Below are positions 5,924-8,758 of a stretch of DNA of 8,758 bases, piece after piece. The DNA comes from JAPLGZ01 sp038318235 (GTDB taxonomy: Bacteria > Chloroflexota > Anaerolineae > Caldilineales > Caldilineaceae), in assembly GCA_038318235.1 (NCBI GenBank), contig JBBQBY010000283.1, positions 1 through 8,758 on the forward strand, given 5' to 3'. Under the pieces are notes generated by a model, which saw only the letters and a list, made by a program, of their open reading frames with translations, was not told the origin of the DNA and made no database searches. The position numbers and the translations under genes were made by a program. Position 1 is the first letter of the stretch. The number at the start of each line of letters is the position of its first letter.

Positions 5924-7324
5924 ATGAAATCCCCTGTCCCTACCATGCTGTACAAAGCCCGTGCAATCGGGGTCGTCGTATTGGCGATGGCGCTTTTATA
6001 TGGCCTGCTAAGTCTATTGCAATCACCAGTCGCCTTCGCCCAGGACCATCCATTGCAGGCGGATGAACCCGATATTGTCGGCGGACGCGAAGTTGTGCCA
6101 GGCGCCTGGCCCTGGCAAGCCGCTTTGGTCTTTTCGTCGGCAAGTAATGATTTTGCTGGTCAGTATTGTGGTGGCACCTTGATCGACCCAGAGTGGGTCG
6201 TGACGGCTGCCCACTGTGCCGATGGCGATATCATCAATCGAGTGCAGGTTGTCTTGGGCAAACACAAACTGTCGGTGCACGATGGCGAACATATCAGTAT
6301 TACGGAAGTGATTATCCATCCGGAATATAGCGGCAATATTGGTAGTGCCGATATTGCCCTACTTCACCTGAGCACGCCATCGACGCGCACAGTGCTGCCG
6401 CTGGATCTGGCGGTGGATGGCAACGTGGAAGCGCGCGCATTACAAGCGACCGTTACCGGTTGGGGAGAATATGAGCAGGGCTATGCCGATGTCTTGCGCC
6501 AGGTTTCGCTGCCCTTCTTTCCCCACGCGCGCTGTCAAGAAATCTACGCACCCTATAGCGACGGGGATTCCTTGGTGAGCGATGGCATGGTCTGTGCTGG
6601 CTACGAAAATGGGGGGAAAAATGTCTGTTTTGGGGATAGCGGTGGGCCATTGATGATTCCCACGGCCGCCGCGCCTGGCTGGAAACAGGTAGGTATTGTC
6701 AGTTGGGGCCCATTGTTCTGCGGTTCGGCAGATTATCCCAACGTCTATACGCGCATTTCCACCTATCAACCCTGGATTACCGATTGTCTGCTCGATCACA
6801 ATGGTCGCCTCTGTGCAGGGTTGGATGCGTCTGAGCCAGACAACACGCCCGAGCAAGCCCATCCGCTCTTGCTCGACAGCCCAGCGCAGACGTTGACCAT
6901 CTCTTCGCTGAGTGATTCCGACTGGTTTCAATTTGAGGCCACGGCCGGGAAAATCTATGAATTCGCGACTGTGGTGTCGGACACCGAGCAAGGTGATACG
7001 ATTCTTTGGCTATATGACACGGATGGCAAAACGGCTTTGGCCTTAGGCGACAGCTATCGACCGATCTACAGTACACCGTTTGGCGACCACGACACGCTGC
7101 GTTGGAAAGCGACGAAAAGTGGCACCTTCTATTTGCAAGTAGACAGTCGTTGGCTCGGCCACCGCTTCGGTTATCAGATCAGTGGGGCGACCTATGTAAC
7201 CGATCTCTTCCTACCCTTCGTTGTGCGGCCCTTTGAATATTTGAGCTCACCGCTGATAGAAGTAGTGCCGCCCGCCGACGCCAGCTTACAGACCTTACCC
7301 GCGGTCAAAACCCCGGCACCATAA
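5924..7324 (+). CDS. Exported trypsin-fold (S1) serine protease with PPC domain
   Basis: A 466-residue preproprotein that is likely secreted and cuts proteins outside the cell. Signal peptide at about 1-39 (basic start, hydrophobic core IGVVVLAMALLYGLLSLL, AFA cleavage before Gln40), a short propeptide, then the mature N-terminus IVGG (51-54). The catalytic triad is complete: His97 (TAAHC), Asp143 (DIALL), Ser239 (GDSGGP). Residue 233, six before the serine (chymotrypsin 189, base of the S1 pocket), is Asn rather than trypsin's Asp, so cleavage after Arg/Lys should not be assumed. Residues about 303-421 form a bacterial pre-peptidase C-terminal (PPC) domain (SEPDNTPEQA, DSDWFQFEATAG, GTFYLQVDS). 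A LFLPFVVR motif (428-435) and a Pro/Ala-rich tail of 31 residues follow. The ATG is set by a perfect AAGGAGG six bases upstream. It is divergent from the metalloprotease remnant, which ends in the same kind of motif. Confidence 0.93.
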   Translation: MKSPVPTMLYKARAIGVVVLAMALLYGLLSLLQSPVAFAQDHPLQADEPDIVGGREVVPGAWPWQAALVFSSASNDFAGQYCGGTLIDPEWVVTAAHCADGDIINRVQVVLGKHKLSVHDGEHISITEVIIHPEYSGNIGSADIALLHLSTPSTRTVLPLDLAVDGNVEARALQATVTGWGEYEQGYADVLRQVSLPFFPHARCQEIYAPYSDGDSLVSDGMVCAGYENGGKNVCFGDSGGPLMIPTAAAPGWKQVGIVSWGPLFCGSADYPNVYTRISTYQPWITDCLLDHNGRLCAGLDASEPDNTPEQAHPLLLDSPAQTLTISSLSDSDWFQFEATAGKIYEFATVVSDTEQGDTILWLYDTDGKTALALGDSYRPIYSTPFGDHDTLRWKATKSGTFYLQVDSRWLGHRFGYQISGATYVTDLFLPFVVRPFEYLSSPLIEVVPPADASLQTLPAVKTPAP

Positions 7325-7376
7325 AGCGGAGCAACCCAACCAGGTTAAATACACCTCTAGTGTAAAATGCAAAGCC

Positions 7377-7405
7377 AAGCCGTGGCACATAATGTGCCAC
7401 GGCTT
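7377..7405 (+). terminator. Strong hairpin after the serine protease gene
   Basis: AAGCCGTGGCACAT (7377-7390) and ATGTGCCACGGCTT (7392-7405) are exact reverse complements about one central base. It starts about 50 bases after the stop codon. No T-run follows on the plus strand, so it may act as an mRNA 3' stabiliser or a factor-assisted terminator rather than a classic intrinsic one. Confidence 0.5.
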
Positions 7406-7470
7406 GCGCCACCAGTTTGTCGAGAGCGCATAAGCCGGACCCATCCACCGCTCGACAGGTGGGCGCAAGC
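7402..7470. repeat. Second, overlapping long inverted repeat
   Basis: GCTTGCGCCACC (7402-7413) pairs with GGTGGGCGCAAGC (7458-7470, one extra G), and further in GTCGAG (7419-7424) pairs with CTCGAC (7451-7456). Its first four bases are also the last four of the hairpin at 7377-7405, so the two can compete at the junction. The length (69 bp) resembles the palindromes near 4000 and 4450. Confidence 0.6.
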
Positions 7471-7530
7471 GTGATCGGTTCTTCGCCACTTACTCAATTT
7501 CCGCAAGGGTAAAAAAAACAACGATAATAA

Positions 7531-7734
7531 AGCAACGCCAATGAAGACACTTACGGTCAGGCAGAGCGATTAATAGAGGCAAGGGATGAGATTATCGTGC
7601 GCCTAATCACCAGGGGAGAAATTGAAGACGAAAGCCTGACCCCACCTGCACGATATCACATTTTTGAGGAATCATTTCTCGCTTACGCCAAACGCGCTCA
7701 TACCAGGCGGCAACCAGACCAGCCGCCAAAATAG
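7531..7734 (+). pseudogene. Short open frame upstream of the DUF29 gene, possibly decayed
   Basis: An open stretch of 67 codons between TAA (7528-7530) and TAG (7732-7734) with protein-like composition: AERLIEARDEIIVRLITRG, then DESLTPPARYHIFEESFLAY and a basic tail KRAHTRRQ. It has no ATG, and the only GTG is internal. An ATG at 7541 lies in another frame and stops after ten codons, so a frameshift near the 5' end would explain it. I do not recognise the family. It ends about 30 bases before the DUF29 start on the same strand. It may equally be chance. Confidence 0.35.
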
Positions 7735-7764
7735 CGAACACGCAAGATGATGAAGGGGGATAAC

Positions 7765-8208
7765 ATGACCCAAGCCCTATATCGTGAAGACTTCTACGCC
7801 TGGACCCAACAACAGGCTGCCTTACTCCAGGCTGAAGAGTTGGAGCAACTAGATCTAACCAACTTGGCCGAGGAAATCGAATCCATAGGAGCCAGCGAAC
7901 GCAAAGAGCTAGGGAACCGGTTGCGTGTACTGCTAATGCACTTGCTTAAATTGCGCTACCAGCCACGACCGGCAGATCGTCAGCCGCGCAGATGGCTTAG
8001 CACCATCCGCGAGCAACGCAATCGGATTGAGAGTATATTTAGAATTAGCCCTAGTTTGCGCCGGCAAGTAGCCGACGAAATCGCCTACACCTACCCACAG
8101 GCACGCAAGGCAGCCGCCGAGGAAACCGGCCTGGCGCTAGCAACGTTCCCAACCGATTGCCCATGGACGATAGAGCAAATTCTAGATGAAGATTGGTTGC
8201 CAGAATAA
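7765..8208 (+). CDS. DUF29 family protein
   Basis: A 147-residue soluble helical protein. It shows the DUF29 pattern along its whole length: an opening YREDFYAWTQQQAALLQAEE, then LDLTNLAEEIESIGASERKEL, then the core LRVLLMHLLKLRYQP, WLSTIREQRNRIE, then SPSLRRQVADEIAYTYPQAR, and a closing CPWTIEQILDEDWLP. DUF29 is common in cyanobacteria, Chloroflexota and other bacteria, and its function is unknown. I chose the ATG at 7765 because AAGGGGGA ends four bases before it; the ATG at 7747 would place that purine run inside the gene. A tiny membrane-peptide frame starts two bases after the stop, suggesting a shared transcript. Confidence 0.92.
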   Translation: MTQALYREDFYAWTQQQAALLQAEELEQLDLTNLAEEIESIGASERKELGNRLRVLLMHLLKLRYQPRPADRQPRRWLSTIREQRNRIESIFRISPSLRRQVADEIAYTYPQARKAAAEETGLALATFPTDCPWTIEQILDEDWLPE

Positions 8209-8210
8209 AG

Positions 8211-8303
8211 TTGAAGGTAAAAATCGACTGGCGATCTTATGCCTGGGGACTACTCAGCGGTCTCATTATTATCGCCATCGGCTATATCTATTTGTATAGC
8301 TAA
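8211..8303 (+). CDS. Possible 30-residue single-pass membrane peptide
   Basis: A TTG two bases after the DUF29 stop opens a frame reading MKVKIDWRSYAWG and then a hydrophobic segment LLSGLIIIAIGYIYLY, ending with Ser and TAA. A basic N-terminus followed by about 17 hydrophobic residues is the make-up of a bacterial small membrane protein. A second in-frame TTG at 8193 would overlap the DUF29 end. There is no clear Shine-Dalgarno, so translation would depend on coupling to DUF29. The stop abuts the A-run of the opposite-strand terminator. I do not recognise a family. Moderate to low certainty. Confidence 0.4.
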   Translation: MKVKIDWRSYAWGLLSGLIIIAIGYIYLYS

Positions 8304-8306
8304 GGC

Positions 8307-8355
8307 AAAAAAAAGAAACGACCCCGCCCTCACCCTAGAAAAGTGAACGGAGTCG
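8307..8355 (-). terminator. Intrinsic terminator, minus strand
   Basis: On the minus strand CGACTCCG (8355-8348) pairs with CGGGGTCG (8326-8319), with inner CAC/GTG, then TTTCTTTTTTTT (8318-8307). The one imperfect pair is a G-U wobble in minus-strand RNA but an A-C mismatch in plus-strand RNA, which supports the orientation. It would end transcripts from the tRNA-Gln gene or from the promoter at 8385. Confidence 0.7.
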
Positions 8356-8384
8356 CTTCAAAACCGTAGTACCTTAACAACCGA

Positions 8385-8393
8385 ATTATACCA
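8385..8393 (-). promoter_or_regulatory. Extended -10 promoter between tRNA-Gln and the terminator
   Basis: On the minus strand TGGTATAAT is a perfect extended -10 (TGnTATAAT). The -35 at normal spacing is weak. Transcription from about 8378 would reach the terminator after about 75 bases with no open frame of note, so the product would be a small RNA if this promoter is used. Confidence 0.35.
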
Positions 8394-8431
8394 CGTCAAT
8401 CGTATTTTCCGCACTATTTTCCGTTTGTCTA

Positions 8432-8449
8432 TGAGCGCTTGAACGCTCA
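8432..8449 (-). other. Stem-loop just downstream of tRNA-Gln
   Basis: TGAGCG (8432-8437) pairs with CGCTCA (8444-8449) around a 6-base loop, beginning four bases past the tRNA 3' end. No T-run follows; it may serve in 3' processing of the tRNA precursor. Confidence 0.35.
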
Positions 8450-8452
8450 AGG

Positions 8453-8523
8453 CTGGGGGACAGGGATTCGAACCCCAACTAGCTGATCCAGAATCAGCGG
8501 TTCTGCCGTTAAACTATCCCCCA
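8453..8523 (-). tRNA. tRNA-Gln(CTG)
   Basis: A 71-base cloverleaf. The acceptor TGGGGGA pairs with TCCCCCA, discriminator G. The D-arm is GTTT/GAAC, the anticodon stem GCTGA/TCAGC with loop TTCTGGA and anticodon CTG (reads CAG, glutamine), and the T-arm has the TTCGAAT loop. The 3' CCA is not encoded (CCT follows the discriminator), so it must be added by nucleotidyltransferase. Confidence 0.95.
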
Positions 8524-8550
8524 ACACATCTAGCTACGATACACTGGGAG

Positions 8551-8579
8551 ATTATATCTTCGTTATCGTCAATCGCAAA
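8551..8579 (-). promoter_or_regulatory. Promoter of tRNA-Gln
   Basis: On the minus strand TATAAT (8556-8551) lies 17 bases after a weak -35 TTTGCG (8579-8574). The start would be near 8544, giving a leader of about 20 bases before the tRNA. A TTGACG lies closer but only 10 bases away from the -10, so it cannot be its -35. Confidence 0.5.
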
Positions 8580-8758
8580 ATATACGATACTCTTAGATGA
8601 TTAGTTAACTGTTTCAACATTGGTGACAGGTTAAGCAAAATTTAGTCTTGTCAAGTCTGAAAAATCGATAAAAACGAGGTTTCCAAACACAATTTTACAT
8701 GCAGATCAGATGCCGCACCCTATTGATTCGGAAGCTGCGGTGAATGGCACTAACCTAT

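Noticed and set aside
6440..6991. A 183-codon open frame antisense to the serine protease
   Set aside because: Fully inside a gene with a complete catalytic triad and PPC domain; a shadow.
8190..8300. Alternative 36-codon frame from an ATG at about 8186 overlapping the DUF29 end
   Set aside because: Its translation lacks any recognisable pattern, while the neighbouring frame gives a clean basic-plus-hydrophobic membrane peptide.

Overview
The window reads as accessory chromosomal DNA from a bacterium of the phylum Chloroflexota, perhaps a Herpetosiphon- or Caldilinea-like filamentous member. This is inference. It rests on two neighbouring secreted proteases with a C-terminal [YF]LPF(I/V)xR motif typical of exported Chloroflexota proteins, on a DUF29 gene, on the style of the sigma-factor remnant, and on intermediate base composition. 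No rRNA or other phylogenetic marker is present to settle it.

Layout. At the left, a small SRPBCC-fold gene on the minus strand (41-442) has a clear sigma-70 promoter. Next is a complete, apparently intact TnpB-only IS200/IS605-family element (about 581-1919). It has a left-end hairpin, a consensus promoter that would give a leaderless tnpB mRNA, tnpB itself, and a right end that carries the terminal hairpin and the predicted omegaRNA. The right-end and left-end hairpins are matching 21-base structures, so both ends can be placed. No tnpA is present. From 1920 to 2239 there is no gene. A sigma factor fragment that keeps only the region-4 DNA-binding half (2240-2575) lies directly downstream of a full-length rlmI-type 23S rRNA methyltransferase (2607-3866), both on the minus strand.

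The stretch from 3867 to 4548 is a graveyard. It holds a 141-bp palindromic MITE-like element (3931-4071), the C-terminal remnant of a tyrosine recombinase (4181-4416) whose frame is broken by a three-copy 14-bp tandem repeat, and a second palindrome with perfect 22-bp arms (4417-4478). Next is a secreted zinc metalloprotease gene (4549-5732, minus) that lacks a start and signal peptide and carries a frameshift in its C-terminal Ig-like domain. It is divergent from an intact exported trypsin-fold serine protease with a PPC domain (5924-7324).

Right part. Strong hairpins follow the protease gene (7377-7470). Then come a possible small decayed frame (7531-7734), a DUF29 gene (7765-8208) and a 30-residue single-pass membrane peptide (8211-8303), probably read as one unit. 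On the minus strand there are a tRNA-Gln(CTG) with its promoter (8453-8579) and, downstream of it, an extended -10 promoter about 75 bp ahead of a good intrinsic terminator, which could define a small RNA. I recognise nothing in 8580-8758.

How the genes relate. There is no single pathway here. The two proteases probably acted outside the cell and share an export-associated tail motif, but only the serine protease looks functional now. The TnpB element is the only complete mobile unit, and it appears to depend on a TnpA supplied elsewhere. The density of remnants and palindromes marks 1920-5800 as an insertion-tolerant region.
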